The position numbers and the translations under genes are program-made. A stretch of 64,000 nucleotides of DNA from Microbacterium atlanticum (lineage in GTDB: Bacteria; Actinomycetota; Actinomycetes; Actinomycetales; Microbacteriaceae), in assembly GCF_015277815.1 (NCBI RefSeq), contig NZ_CP063813.1:434001-498000 (forward strand), in the 5' to 3' direction. How positions within the stretch are numbered: the first letter of the stretch is position 1; each line of letters opens with the position of its first letter. The notes beneath the pieces are model-generated. The model did not search any database. It saw only the letters and a list, made by a program, of their open reading frames with translations, and was not told the origin of the DNA. Positions 25,318 through 34,399 of the stretch are shown here, piece after piece.

Positions 25318-26400
25318 GTGCGTTACGCCGAAAGCGTGGCCGACCTCGTCGGCAACACCCCCCTCGTCCGCCTCACCCGCGTCACCGACGGCATCGCCGC
25401 GACGGTGCTCGCCAAGGTCGAGTACTTCAATCCCGGCGGCTCCGCCAAGGACCGCATCGCCCGCCGGATCATCGACGCCGCCGAACGAGACGGGCAGCTG
25501 CTGCCCGGCGGCACGATCGTCGAGCCGACCAGCGGCAACACCGGCGTGGGCCTCGCGCTGGTCGCGCTGCAGCGCGGCTACCGCATGATCTTCGTCGTGC
25601 CCGACAAGTTCTCCGGAGCCAAGGTCGACGTGCTGCGGGCGTACGGCGCCGAGGTCGTCGTGACCGACACGAGCGTGCCGCCCGAGGACCCGCGCTCGTA
25701 CTACAGCGTGTCGGACCGGCTGGTGCGCGAGATCCCCGGCGCCTTCAAGCCGAACCAGTTCGCGAACCCGAACGGGCCGCTGAGCCACTACGAGACCACC
25801 GGGCCCGAGATCTGGCGCGACACCGACGGGCGCGTCACGCACTTCGTGGCCGGCATCGGCACCGGCGGCACCATCACCGGGACCGGTCGGTACCTGCACG
25901 AGGTCTCCGAAGGCCGCGTGCGCGTGATCGGCTCCGACCCCGAGGGGTCGATCTACTCCGGCGGGCCCATCCACGGCTACCTCGTCGAAGGCGTCGGCGA
26001 GGACTTCTGGCCCGAGAGCTACGACCCGTCGGTGCCGGACGAGATCCACCGCATCCCCGACGCCGAGGCGTTCGCGATGACCCGCCGGCTCGCCCGCGAG
26101 GAGGGTCTCCTCGTCGGCGGGTCCAGCGGCATGGCTGTCGTCGCGGCGCTGCGCGCCGCCCGCGACCTGTCCCGCGACGCGGTCGTGGTCGTGCTGCTCC
26201 CGGATCACGGCCGCGGCTACCTCAACCGCTTCTACGACGACGGGTGGATGCGCGAGCACGGCTTCGACGTCGAGCCGGAGGCATCCGCCGTCCCCGCCGC
26301 CGGCACGAACCCCGTCGACCCCGCGACCCCCGCCGACGGCGCGTCCCGCGCCGGCTCCACCACGCCCGACGCAGCCCCCCACGAAGGAGCGACCGAATGA
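25318..26400 (+). CDS. PLP-dependent cystathionine beta-synthase / cysteine synthase
   Basis: A 360-aa fold-type II PLP enzyme. SVADLVGNTPLVRL starts the domain; the PLP lysine is K44 in NPGGSAKDR; TSGNTG binds the substrate carboxylate; GTGGTITGTG binds the PLP phosphate. VDPEGSIYSGG and the following cystathionine lyase gene favour cystathionine beta-synthase over a plain O-acetylserine sulfhydrylase. The regulatory CBS-domain pair of longer homologues is absent; instead there is an Ala/Pro/Thr-rich tail of about 45 residues. The chosen GTG has AGGA six bases upstream; a GTG at 25249 abutting the leader stop would add 23 residues. The stop overlaps the next ATG. Confidence 0.88.
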   Translation: MRYAESVADLVGNTPLVRLTRVTDGIAATVLAKVEYFNPGGSAKDRIARRIIDAAERDGQLLPGGTIVEPTSGNTGVGLALVALQRGYRMIFVVPDKFSGAKVDVLRAYGAEVVVTDTSVPPEDPRSYYSVSDRLVREIPGAFKPNQFANPNGPLSHYETTGPEIWRDTDGRVTHFVAGIGTGGTITGTGRYLHEVSEGRVRVIGSDPEGSIYSGGPIHGYLVEGVGEDFWPESYDPSVPDEIHRIPDAEAFAMTRRLAREEGLLVGGSSGMAVVAALRAARDLSRDAVVVVLLPDHGRGYLNRFYDDGWMREHGFDVEPEASAVPAAGTNPVDPATPADGASRAGSTTPDAAPHEGATE

Positions 26401-27557
26401 CCGACCCCAGGAACACCGCCGGCTTCGAGACCCGCGCCGTGCACGCCGGCCAGGCGTTCGACCCGGCGACGGGCGCGGTGATCCCGCCCGTGCACTTCTC
26501 GACCACGTACGCGCAGGACGGCATCGGCGGACTCCGCGGCGGCTACGAGTACGGCCGCAGCGGCAACCCCACCCGCACGGCGCTCGAGACCCAGCTCGCC
26601 GCCCTCGAGGGCGGCGCGCACGCGCTGTCGTTCGCCTCGGGTCTCGCCGCCGAGGATGCGCTGCTGCGCGCGGCGCTCGGGCCCGGCGACGAGGTGCTCC
26701 TCGGCAGCGACGTCTACGGCGGCACCTACCGGCTCATCGCGCGCGTGCTCGGCGCGTGGGGGGTCGGCGTCCGCGTCGTCGACATGAGCGACCTCGGCGC
26801 GGTGCGAGCCGCCCTCGAGGAGCGCGCCGCGCGGATCCTGTGGGTCGAGACTCCGAGCAACCCGCTGCTGCGCATCACCGACATCGCGCGGCTCTCGGAA
26901 CTCGGGCACGACGCCGGCGCGCTCGTCGTCGTCGACAACACCTTCGCGTCGCCCGCGCTGCAGCAGCCGCTCGCGCTCGGCGCCGACGTGGTCGTGCACT
27001 CGACCACCAAGTACCTCGGCGGGCACTCCGACGTCGTCGGCGGGGCGCTCGTGCTGAACGACGAGGAGCTGTTCGCGCAGGCGAAGTTCCTTCAGTTCGC
27101 CGTCGGCGCCGTGTCGGGGCCGCTCGACGCGTGGCTCACCACCCGCGGCATCAAGACGCTGGCGCTGCGGATGCGCCGGCACAGCGAGAACGCGCACGCC
27201 ATCGCCGAGTTCCTCTCCGGCCACGAGGCGGTCGAGCGCGTGTACTACCCCGGCCTGCCGTCGCACCCCGGCCACGACATCGCCGCCCGACAGATGAGCG
27301 GGTTCGGCGGGATCGTCTCGGTGGGGCTGGCGGATGCCGCGTCCGCACGCCGCCTGGCCGAGTCGACGCGGCTGTTCCAGCTGGCCGAGTCGCTGGGCGG
27401 GGTCGAGTCGCTCATGAACTACCCCGACGAGATGACGCACGCCTCGGTGCGGGGGACGGAGCTCGCCGTCCCGCCGGAGGTCGTGCGGCTCTCGGTCGGC
27501 ATCGAGTCGATCGACGACCTCATCGCCGACCTCGACCAGGCCCTCGACCGCCTCTGA
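26397..27557 (+). CDS. Cystathionine gamma-synthase/lyase
   Basis: A 386-aa fold-type I PLP enzyme of the Cys/Met metabolism family. Signatures: ETRAVHAGQ at the N-terminus, YEYGRSGNPTR, SFASGLAAEDALL, and the PLP lysine K205 in HSTTKYLGGHSDVVGG. The C-terminal GGVESLMNYP is typical for the family. Coupled to the cystathionine beta-synthase-like gene (ATGA), it most likely runs reverse transsulfuration (cystathionine to cysteine); gamma-synthase activity toward methionine cannot be excluded from sequence. Confidence 0.9.
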   Translation: MTDPRNTAGFETRAVHAGQAFDPATGAVIPPVHFSTTYAQDGIGGLRGGYEYGRSGNPTRTALETQLAALEGGAHALSFASGLAAEDALLRAALGPGDEVLLGSDVYGGTYRLIARVLGAWGVGVRVVDMSDLGAVRAALEERAARILWVETPSNPLLRITDIARLSELGHDAGALVVVDNTFASPALQQPLALGADVVVHSTTKYLGGHSDVVGGALVLNDEELFAQAKFLQFAVGAVSGPLDAWLTTRGIKTLALRMRRHSENAHAIAEFLSGHEAVERVYYPGLPSHPGHDIAARQMSGFGGIVSVGLADAASARRLAESTRLFQLAESLGGVESLMNYPDEMTHASVRGTELAVPPEVVRLSVGIESIDDLIADLDQALDRL

Positions 27558-27577
27558 TGGAGCGGATGCCGCGGACG

Positions 27578-27592
27578 TAGGCTCGGAGGATG
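27578..27592 (+). promoter_or_regulatory. Leaderless -10 box
   Basis: TAGGCT at 27578-27583, six bases CGGAGG, ATG at 27590. CGGAGG looks like a ribosome site but touches the ATG, so it is better read as spacer. Confidence 0.55.
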
Positions 27593-29638
27593 ACCGCGAG
27601 TCCCGGCATCCGCTCCTCCGTCCTCGCCGAGCCGCTGCGGATCGGGGCGGTGACGGTGCCCAACCGCATCATGCAGACGGCGCACTCGAAGCAGTACTCC
27701 GATCGCGTCGAGTCCGGGCGCGAGGCGGCCTACTACGTGCGACGGGCGCGCGGAGGCTGCGGTCTCTTCGTCGCCGGCAATCACTTCGTGCACCCCACCG
27801 CGTCGATCCGCGGCTTCCAGGACGCCTACCGTCCGGAGGGCGTCGCCGCGTCGAGGAGGATGACGGATGCCGTCCACGAGGCCGGCGCCCGGATCTTCGT
27901 GCAGCTCAACCACCACGGCGCGCAGGCGCAGCCCGACGGCCCCGACGGGCCGCGGGCGGTGTACGCGCCGTCGCGCATGCTCTCGCCGTCGACCGGGCAC
28001 GCCACGCGCGAGATGGATCACGACGACATCGCGGCTCTCGTCGACGGCTGGGCGCTGTCGGCGGAGCACGCCCGCGACGGCGGCTTCGACGGCGTCGAGA
28101 TCCACATGGCCCACGGCTACCTGCTGCACCAGTTCCTCTCACCGCTGTACAACGCGCGCGGCGACGAATACGGCGGCGACCTCGAGGGGCGCACCCGCTT
28201 CCCCCGCGAGGTGCTGCGGGCGGTGCGCGCGCGGGTCGGCGACGACTTCACGGTCGGCATCCGGATCGTGGCGAACGAGTTCCACCCCGACGGCATCGAC
28301 GGCTCCGGGATGCGCGAGGTGATCGCGCGGCTGCGTGCGGAGGCGCGCATCGACTTCCTCGACCTCGCCGGCGGCGGCTACCACAACGTGCACTACGTCT
28401 TCCCTTCGTCGCCGATGCCCTACGCCTGGCTGCGGGACGACGTCGCCGCGGTCAAGGCCGCCAACCCCGACGTCCCGGTCTTCGGCGTCGGCGCGGCCCG
28501 CAGCGTCGAAGAGGCCGAGGAGGTCGTCGCGTCCGGCACGGCTGACATGGTCGCCCTCACCCGCGCGCAGATCGCCGACCCCGACCTCGGCCGCAAGCTG
28601 ATCGGGCTCGAGGCGGCCGACGGCGTGCGGAGAGGCATCCGTCATTGCATCCGGCTGAACCAGGGATGCCTCGGCCGTGGCAGCCGCGGCCTGGCGATGT
28701 CGTGCACGGTGAATCCGCTCGCGGGGCGCGAGCTCGAGCGGGGCGAACGGCCCCGCACCACGACGCCGCAGCGGTGGATCGTGGTGGGCGGGGGACCGGC
28801 CGGCATGCGCGCCGCAGTCGAGCTCGCGACCGACGGGCACGCCGTGACGCTGCTCGAGAAGGCGGACGCGCTCGGCGGCCAGCTGCGGCTCGCCCGGCGC
28901 GTGCCCGGCCGCGAGAGCGTCGGCCTGCTCGTCGACGACCTCGAGCGCGACCTCGCGGCGGCCGGCGTTGACGTCCGGCTCGGCGTGGCGGCGACCGCCG
29001 CGTCGCTGCGGGCGGAGGGTGCCGACGGGATCGTCGTGGCGACCGGCGCTGCCGCCCCGCCGGCGACGTCGCTCGCGCTCGGCGGTGCGTACGCGGACGG
29101 CTTCCCGGCGGCGGGCACGGTCGACGCCTTCGCCGCAGCCGCGGCGGTGGCCGCCGCCGGCGCGGGGGAGCGCCCGCTCGGACGCCGCCTCGCCGTCGTC
29201 GACGCCGACGGGACCGCGTACGCCGCCGGCATCGTCCTCACGCTGCTGCCTCATGTCGACGAGCTCGAGCTGGTCACGCCGTTCGAGACCGTGTTCCCCC
29301 ACATCGGCGCGGGGTACGACCGGCCGCTGCTGCTGGAGCGGCTCGGCGCACACGGCGGGTTCCGCCGGCGCACCGCGCACCGCGTCGATGTCGTCGAGCG
29401 CGGGGCGATCCAGGTCATCGACGGGTTGACCGGGGTCGCCGACACCGTCGCGGGCGTGGACGCCGTCGTAGCGGTCGAGCCTCGCGCGTCGGTCGGGATC
29501 GCCGGTGTGGTGACGGATGCCGCCCCCCGCGTCGTCACCATCGGCGACGCGTTCGCGCCCCGGACGATCGACGCCGCGGTCTTCGAGGCCGTCGAGCTCG
29601 CCTACGACGTGGCGGGCCTGGCGGCTCTCCGCGGCTGA
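27590..29638 (+). CDS. Old-yellow-enzyme-type FMN/FAD oxidoreductase (2,4-dienoyl-CoA reductase-like)
   Basis: A 682-aa protein with an N-terminal FMN TIM barrel (LRIGAVTVPNRIMQTAHS; HGYLLHQFLSPLYNARGDEYGG with the catalytic Tyr region; RTRFPREVLRAVR) and a C-terminal FAD/NAD(P) domain (IVVGGGPAGMRAA at about 398). Between them the [4Fe-4S] site normally reads C-x2-C-x3-C-x11-C. Here C353, C360 and C372 are present but the second ligand is L356 (CIRLNQGC). The cluster may be three-ligand, use another residue, or be lost. It may reduce enoyl or dienoyl compounds, or demethylate amines or betaines. It is monocistronic with its own leaderless promoter. Confidence 0.85.
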   Translation: MTASPGIRSSVLAEPLRIGAVTVPNRIMQTAHSKQYSDRVESGREAAYYVRRARGGCGLFVAGNHFVHPTASIRGFQDAYRPEGVAASRRMTDAVHEAGARIFVQLNHHGAQAQPDGPDGPRAVYAPSRMLSPSTGHATREMDHDDIAALVDGWALSAEHARDGGFDGVEIHMAHGYLLHQFLSPLYNARGDEYGGDLEGRTRFPREVLRAVRARVGDDFTVGIRIVANEFHPDGIDGSGMREVIARLRAEARIDFLDLAGGGYHNVHYVFPSSPMPYAWLRDDVAAVKAANPDVPVFGVGAARSVEEAEEVVASGTADMVALTRAQIADPDLGRKLIGLEAADGVRRGIRHCIRLNQGCLGRGSRGLAMSCTVNPLAGRELERGERPRTTTPQRWIVVGGGPAGMRAAVELATDGHAVTLLEKADALGGQLRLARRVPGRESVGLLVDDLERDLAAAGVDVRLGVAATAASLRAEGADGIVVATGAAAPPATSLALGGAYADGFPAAGTVDAFAAAAAVAAAGAGERPLGRRLAVVDADGTAYAAGIVLTLLPHVDELELVTPFETVFPHIGAGYDRPLLLERLGAHGGFRRRTAHRVDVVERGAIQVIDGLTGVADTVAGVDAVVAVEPRASVGIAGVVTDAAPRVVTIGDAFAPRTIDAAVFEAVELAYDVAGLAALRG

Positions 29639-29819
29639 GTGTCCCCGCTCGGGGAGCAGCTTCAGCCACGCCGGCCGACAGGTCAACCGGGGTCGTGCAG
29701 GAGTCCTCCCTCGCAGAGGCGCCTGTCGAGGCCCGGTCGATCGGTCGAAGCCGCCTGGGACACCGGTTCCTCGGTGCCGACCCCAGCCGTCGGGAGGGCG
29801 CCCGAGCTGCGGCGGTGGC

Positions 29820-29834
29820 TACGCTGGGCGCGTG
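29820..29834 (+). promoter_or_regulatory. Leaderless -10 box deciding a GTG start
   Basis: TACGCT at 29820-29825, six bases, GTG at 29832. The preceding 193 bases hold no gene that I can support. Confidence 0.55.
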
Positions 29835-31391
29835 GACCCCGTCGCCGCGACCCTCGCGATCCTGGGGCTCGCGGTGGCCGCCTTCGTGAGCAACCGCGTG
29901 CCGATCGCGGTCGTGGCGATCGGCGTGGCGCTGGCACTGTTCTTCACCGGCGTCCTGACGCTCCCGGAGGCGCTGGCCGGCTTCGGCGATCCGACCGTTC
30001 TGTTCATCGCCGCGCTGTTCGTGGTGAGTGAGGCCCTTGACTCCACGGGCGTGACGGCGTGGGCGGGCCAGCGGGTGATCGGCCGGGCGGGCACCGGGCG
30101 ACGGTCGCTGATCGCGGTGATCTCGCTGCTCGTCGCTGCCGTGACGGCGCTCATCAGCATCAACGGCGCGGTCGCGGCGCTCCTGCCGCTGGTGGTCGTC
30201 GTCGCCGCGCGCGCCGGGCAGCCGTCGTCGAAGCTGCTCATGCCGCTCGCGTTCGCGGCATCCGCAGGCTCCCTGCTGCTGCTCACCGGCACGCCGGTGA
30301 ACATCCTCGTGTCCGAACTCGCCGCCGACGCCGGCGGGCGGGAGTTCGGGTTCTTCGAGTTCGCGCTCGTCGGCATCCCCGTGCTGCTCGGGACCGTCGT
30401 CATCCTGCTCCTCGGCGGACGCCTCCTTCCCGAGCGCCCCGGCGGCCTCATGCCCGTCGACCTCGCGCGCCACGCGCGCATGCTGCGACAGCAGTACTCC
30501 CTCACCCTCGACACCGGGACGCTGCTCGGACCCACGAGCGGCGTCACGGAGGTCGTCGTCCCGCCGCGGTCGGCGCTCATCGGCCAGCGCGTCTACGCGG
30601 GCATGACGACGCCCGACGGCGATCTCGTCGTGCTGGCCGGGCGCCGGGGCGACGAGCACCTCGCCGGCACGGAGTTCGTCCTGCAGGCGGGCGACGCCCT
30701 GCTGCTCCAGGGCACATGGGACGACCTCTCGCGGCGCGCCCGTGAACCGGGGATGCTCGCCGTGGACGACCCGGCCCTGCTGCGCCGGTCGGTGCCTCTC
30801 GGCCCCGGCGCGAAGCGGGCGATCGGCGTCCTTCTGGCGATGATCGTGCTGCTCGCGACCGGTGTGGTGCCCGCGGCGATCGCCGCGCTGCTCGCCGCGT
30901 GCGCGCTGGTGCTGACCCGCACCGTGAGCGTCCCGCAGGCCTCCCACGCGATCTCGTGGACGACGGTCGTGCTCATCGCGGGAATGATCCCGCTGTCCAC
31001 GGCCTTCATCAGCACCGGAACAGCCGACCTCGTCGCCGGATGGATGCTGTCACTGCTGGGCGACGCGGGTCCTCAGGTCGCGCTGCTCACGCTCGGGCTG
31101 CTCACGGTCGTGCTCGGCCAGCTGATCAGCAACGTCGCGACGGTGCTCATCGTCGCCCCGATCGCGATCGCGGTCGCTCAGACGCTCGACGTATCGGTGC
31201 AGCCCTTCATGATGGGGCTCGCGGTCGCCGGCGCGGCGGCTTTCCTGACGCCGATCGCGACGCCGGCGAACCTGATGGTGATGGAGCCCGCGGGCTACCG
31301 GTTCGGCGACTACTGGCGGCTCGGCCTGCCGCTGGTGCTCTTCTTCCTGGCGATGGCTGTGCTGTACGTGCCCCTCGTCTGGCCGTTCTGA
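29832..31391 (+). CDS. SLC13/DASS-type anion transporter with RCK_C domain
   Basis: A 519-aa membrane protein. N-terminal membrane segments begin PVAATLAILGLAVAAF. A first re-entrant half carries FGDPTVLFIAALFVVSEAL and LLLLTGTPVNILVSE; a soluble central region (about residues 225-310, EVVVPPRSALIGQRVYAGMT...LQAGDALLLQG) fits one TrkA-C/RCK_C domain. The second half repeats the pattern with ISNVATVLIVAPIA and LTPIATPANLMV. Such proteins carry sulfate, dicarboxylates or similar anions with sodium or protons. The substrate is not predictable. The GTG start comes from the leaderless promoter. Confidence 0.82.
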   Translation: MDPVAATLAILGLAVAAFVSNRVPIAVVAIGVALALFFTGVLTLPEALAGFGDPTVLFIAALFVVSEALDSTGVTAWAGQRVIGRAGTGRRSLIAVISLLVAAVTALISINGAVAALLPLVVVVAARAGQPSSKLLMPLAFAASAGSLLLLTGTPVNILVSELAADAGGREFGFFEFALVGIPVLLGTVVILLLGGRLLPERPGGLMPVDLARHARMLRQQYSLTLDTGTLLGPTSGVTEVVVPPRSALIGQRVYAGMTTPDGDLVVLAGRRGDEHLAGTEFVLQAGDALLLQGTWDDLSRRAREPGMLAVDDPALLRRSVPLGPGAKRAIGVLLAMIVLLATGVVPAAIAALLAACALVLTRTVSVPQASHAISWTTVVLIAGMIPLSTAFISTGTADLVAGWMLSLLGDAGPQVALLTLGLLTVVLGQLISNVATVLIVAPIAIAVAQTLDVSVQPFMMGLAVAGAAAFLTPIATPANLMVMEPAGYRFGDYWRLGLPLVLFFLAMAVLYVPLVWPF

Positions 31392-31461
31392 GCCACGGAA
31401 GCCGAGACGGATGCCGCGCCAGTCGTTTCGCCGCGCCATTCGCGCCGCGGGCGCCAGCCGC

Positions 31462-31476
31462 TAGGCTCCTGCCATG
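31462..31476 (+). promoter_or_regulatory. Leaderless -10 box
   Basis: TAGGCT at 31462-31467, six bases, ATG at 31474. Confidence 0.55.
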
Positions 31477-31791
31477 GGCAGGTTCATCTACGACACGAAC
31501 GCGAACGCGGTCGACATCGAGGACCGCACTCTCGCCCACCTCCGCATCGTCATGATGAACAAGCTGCGGCGCTCCGAACCCTTCATGTTCGACGTCGAGA
31601 TCGGGGACGGGAGCGGCCGCCGCAGCTTCTGGATCCACCCTTCGGTGCCGCTGCAGTTCCACTTCTTCGGCGGACGCCAGCCCCGCATCAACCGGCGCTG
31701 GGTCGAAGAGCTCATGCGCACCGCGAGCGGTCCGAACGGGCTCCACGTCGTCCCCGAGCCCGAAGAGTCCGACGCCGACGAGAACGACTGA
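31474..31791 (+). CDS. Small conserved actinobacterial protein (DUF7882-like)
   Basis: A 105-aa soluble protein: MGRFIYDTNANAVDIEDRTL at the start, KLRRSEPFMFDVE, WIHPSVPLQFHFFG and RQPRINRRWVEEL in the middle, and an acidic tail. The pattern matches, from memory, an uncharacterised protein family of about 100 residues common in Microbacteriaceae. No function is known. It is monocistronic, with a leaderless promoter, and convergent with the aminotransferase gene. Confidence 0.7.
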   Translation: MGRFIYDTNANAVDIEDRTLAHLRIVMMNKLRRSEPFMFDVEIGDGSGRRSFWIHPSVPLQFHFFGGRQPRINRRWVEELMRTASGPNGLHVVPEPEESDADEND

Positions 31792-31839
31792 CGCGGGCCT
31801 CGGCGCGGTTCATCGCAGAGTCACCCTCACCACACCGCG

Positions 31840-33255
31840 TCAGAGCCGCGTCCACGCCTCCGTCAGCACGCCGCGGAGGATCTGCTCGATCTCGTCGAAC
31901 TCCGCCGGGCCGATGGTGAGCGGCGGGGCGAGCTGGATGACGGGGTCGCCGCGGTCGTCGGCCCGGCAGTACAGCCCCGCGTCGAACAGCGCCTTCGACA
32001 GGAACCCGCGCAGCAGCCGCTCGGACTCGTCGTCGTCGAAGGTCTCCTTGGTCGCCTTGTCCTTCACCAGCTCGATGCCGAAGAAGTAGCCGTCGCCACG
32101 CACGTCGCCGACGATCGGCAGGTCGGTGAGCTTCTCCAGCGCGGAGCGGAACAGCGGCGAGTTCTCCCGCACGTGCTCGTTCAGCCCCTCCTCCTCGAAG
32201 ATGTCGAGGTTCTCCATCGCGACCGCCGCCGAGACCGGGTGACCGCCGAACGTGTAGCCGTGGTAGAAGGCGCGGTCGCCGTGCGCGAACGGCTCGTAGA
32301 TCCTGTCGCTGACGATCGTGGCCCCGATGGGGGAGTAGCCGCTGGTCATGGCCTTAGCGCATGTGATCATGTCGGGCACGTACCCGTAGGCGTCGCATCC
32401 GAACATGTGGCCGATCCGGCCGAACGCGCAGATGACCTCGTCCGACACCAGCAGCACGTCGTAGGCGTCGCAGATCTGCCGCACGCGCTGGAAGTACCCG
32501 GGCGGCGGCGGGAAGCATCCGCCGGAGTTCTGCACCGGCTCGAGGAAGACGGCCGCGACGGTGTCGGGACCCTCGAAGAGGATCATCTCCTCGATGCGGT
32601 CGGCCGCCCACACGCCGAACGCCTCGAGGTCGTGGGTGGGCGCGCCCATGTCGTCGGCCCGGTAGAAGTTGGTGTTCGGCACGCGGAACCCGCCGGGGGT
32701 CACCGGCTCGAACATGGACTTCATCGCCGGGATGCCGGTGATCGCGAGCGCACCCTGGGGCGTGCCGTGGTAGGCCACCGAGCGGGAGATCACCTTGTGC
32801 TTGGTGGGCCGGCCCTGGATCTTCCAGTAGTACTTCGCGAGCTTGAACGCCGTCTCGACCGCCTCCCCGCCGCCGGTGGAGAAGAACACCTTGTTGAGGT
32901 CGCCGGGCGCGTAGTCCGCGAGGCGGTCGGCGAGCTCGATGGCGGCCGGGTGCGCGTACGACCAGATCGGGAAGAACGCCAGCTGCTCGGCCTGCTTGGC
33001 GGCCACCTCGGCGAGCCGGCGCCTGCCGTGGCCGGCGGCCACGACGAAGAGTCCGGCGAGCCCGTCGATGTACTTCTTGCCCTGGGAGTCCCAGATGTGA
33101 TGCCCCTCGCCCTTGACGATGATGGGCACGCCCTGGCCGTCGGTCATCACCGACTGACGGGCGAAGTGCATCCACAGGTGGTCCTTCGCCATCTGCTGCA
33201 GCTCCGCGTCGCTGCGGGCCGGGCGTCGGGTCACGGACTGCGCGGTGGTGGACAT
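31840..33255 (-). CDS. Class III PLP aminotransferase
   Basis: A 471-aa omega-type aminotransferase. It carries DGLAGLFVVAAGHGR, the PLP-phosphate loop STGGGEAVETAFKLAKYYW, LVSDEVICAFGR with the ring-stacking Asp, and the PLP lysine in MITCAKAMTSGYSPIGA. The length and N-terminus (DHLWMHFARQ) resemble the putrescine/GABA/beta-alanine:pyruvate group. The start ATG at 33255 has GGAAGG about seven bases upstream. It is monocistronic between a convergent small gene and a lacI gene on the same strand. The amino donor is not determined. Confidence 0.88.
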   Translation of the reverse strand: MSTTAQSVTRRPARSDAELQQMAKDHLWMHFARQSVMTDGQGVPIIVKGEGHHIWDSQGKKYIDGLAGLFVVAAGHGRRRLAEVAAKQAEQLAFFPIWSYAHPAAIELADRLADYAPGDLNKVFFSTGGGEAVETAFKLAKYYWKIQGRPTKHKVISRSVAYHGTPQGALAITGIPAMKSMFEPVTPGGFRVPNTNFYRADDMGAPTHDLEAFGVWAADRIEEMILFEGPDTVAAVFLEPVQNSGGCFPPPPGYFQRVRQICDAYDVLLVSDEVICAFGRIGHMFGCDAYGYVPDMITCAKAMTSGYSPIGATIVSDRIYEPFAHGDRAFYHGYTFGGHPVSAAVAMENLDIFEEEGLNEHVRENSPLFRSALEKLTDLPIVGDVRGDGYFFGIELVKDKATKETFDDDESERLLRGFLSKALFDAGLYCRADDRGDPVIQLAPPLTIGPAEFDEIEQILRGVLTEAWTRL

Positions 33256-33378
33256 GAGAGGCCTTCCGTCGGTCGTCCTCCCCACGCTACTCGCGTGCCC
33301 CGCGCGCCCGGAGGGGACGTTTCGTCCGGTTCGGATGCCGCGGCCACGCTGTCCGTGCGGATCCCTCGCGCCGCGGCG

Positions 33379-34377
33379 TCAGGTCGAGCCGCGCGGGATG
33401 AGGCGGGTGGGGAGCATGATCGGGCCCGGGGGGAGCGTGGCCCCGGCGGCGGCGGCGGTGAGCGCCGTGACGGCGGCGGCCGCCATCTCGCGGATCGGCT
33501 GGCGCACCGTGGTGAGGGGCGGTGTCAGCCACCGCGCGCCGCGCAGGTCGTCGAACCCGACGACGAGGACCTCGTCGGGAATGCTCCGGCCCGCAGCGGC
33601 CGCCGCGGCGTACACGCCCGCGGCCATCTCGTCCGAGCAGGCGAACACCCCGAGGCGCTCGCCGGCGGGGACCGCGCGCAGCAGGGGCAGCGCCGCCTCG
33701 CGGGCGGATGCCGCGCCCCAGTCTGCCTGCAGGGTCACGTGCTCCGCCGCGGGGCGCGCGGCGCGCAGGCCGTCGCGGAAGCCGTCGTGGCGGGCGCGGC
33801 CGTACCGGTACGGCGGGCTGCCGAGCACGATCGCGAACCGTGTCGCGCCGCGCGCGGCGAGGTGCGCAGCCGCGGCGGCGCCGCCCTCGCGATCGGTCGT
33901 GCGCACGCTGGTGAGACCCCGCGACGTCTCGGCCTGCGGATCCATCAGCACCACCGGGATCTCGGCGTCCGTGAGCGCCACGAGCTGCGACGCGGTGGGT
34001 GAGATGAGTCCGAGGACGACGCCCGCCGAGCCCCGCCGACGCACCCGCATCGGCCAGTCGTCGTCCGGGGTGTCGCGCTCCTCGGTGAGCACCAGGTCAT
34101 AGCCGGCCGCCGCCGCGGCGCTGCGCGCGCCGGCGGTGACCTCGTCGGAATACGCGTTGTGATACCCCCCGAGCACCAGGTCGACCAGCCGCGCCGACCC
34201 GGCGGGGCGGCCGCCCACGGCGGGATCGCGGAGGTACCCGAGCGCGCGGGCGGAGGCGAGCACGCGACGCCGCGTGGCGGCGGCGAGGTCGCCGCGCCCC
34301 GAGAGCGCCCGCGAGGCCGTCGCCACGCTGACGCCGGCGTGGGCGGCGACGGCGGCGAGGGTGACGCGGGCAGGCAT
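33379..34377 (-). CDS. LacI-family transcriptional regulator of the ThuA/arabinofuranosidase operon
   Basis: A 332-aa repressor. The N-terminal LacI HTH reads VTLAAVAAHAGVSVATASRAL followed by the hinge TRRRVLASARALGY. A periplasmic-binding-type sensor domain (RLVDLVLGGYHN... to FACSDEMAAGVYAAA and VVGFDDLRGARWLTPPLTTV) follows. The ATG at 34377 is chosen over an upstream ATG at 34395 because homologous proteins begin shortly before the HTH. It is divergent from the ThuA-Gfo-GH51 operon, with a TTGCGCAA-centred palindrome between. The inducer is probably an arabinose- or arabinoxylan-derived sugar (inference). Confidence 0.88.
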   Translation of the reverse strand: MPARVTLAAVAAHAGVSVATASRALSGRGDLAAATRRRVLASARALGYLRDPAVGGRPAGSARLVDLVLGGYHNAYSDEVTAGARSAAAAAGYDLVLTEERDTPDDDWPMRVRRRGSAGVVLGLISPTASQLVALTDAEIPVVLMDPQAETSRGLTSVRTTDREGGAAAAAHLAARGATRFAIVLGSPPYRYGRARHDGFRDGLRAARPAAEHVTLQADWGAASAREAALPLLRAVPAGERLGVFACSDEMAAGVYAAAAAAGRSIPDEVLVVGFDDLRGARWLTPPLTTVRQPIREMAAAAVTALTAAAAGATLPPGPIMLPTRLIPRGST

Positions 34378-34383
34378 GGATCC

Positions 34384-34399
34384 AGTTTTGCGCAAGTTT
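34384..34399. promoter_or_regulatory. Candidate LacI-family operator
   Basis: AGTTTTGCGCAAGTTT, centred on the perfect palindrome TTGCGCAA (34388-34395), in the 104-base divergent region. A central CG step in an even palindrome is the usual form of LacI/GalR-family operators. Confidence 0.5.
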
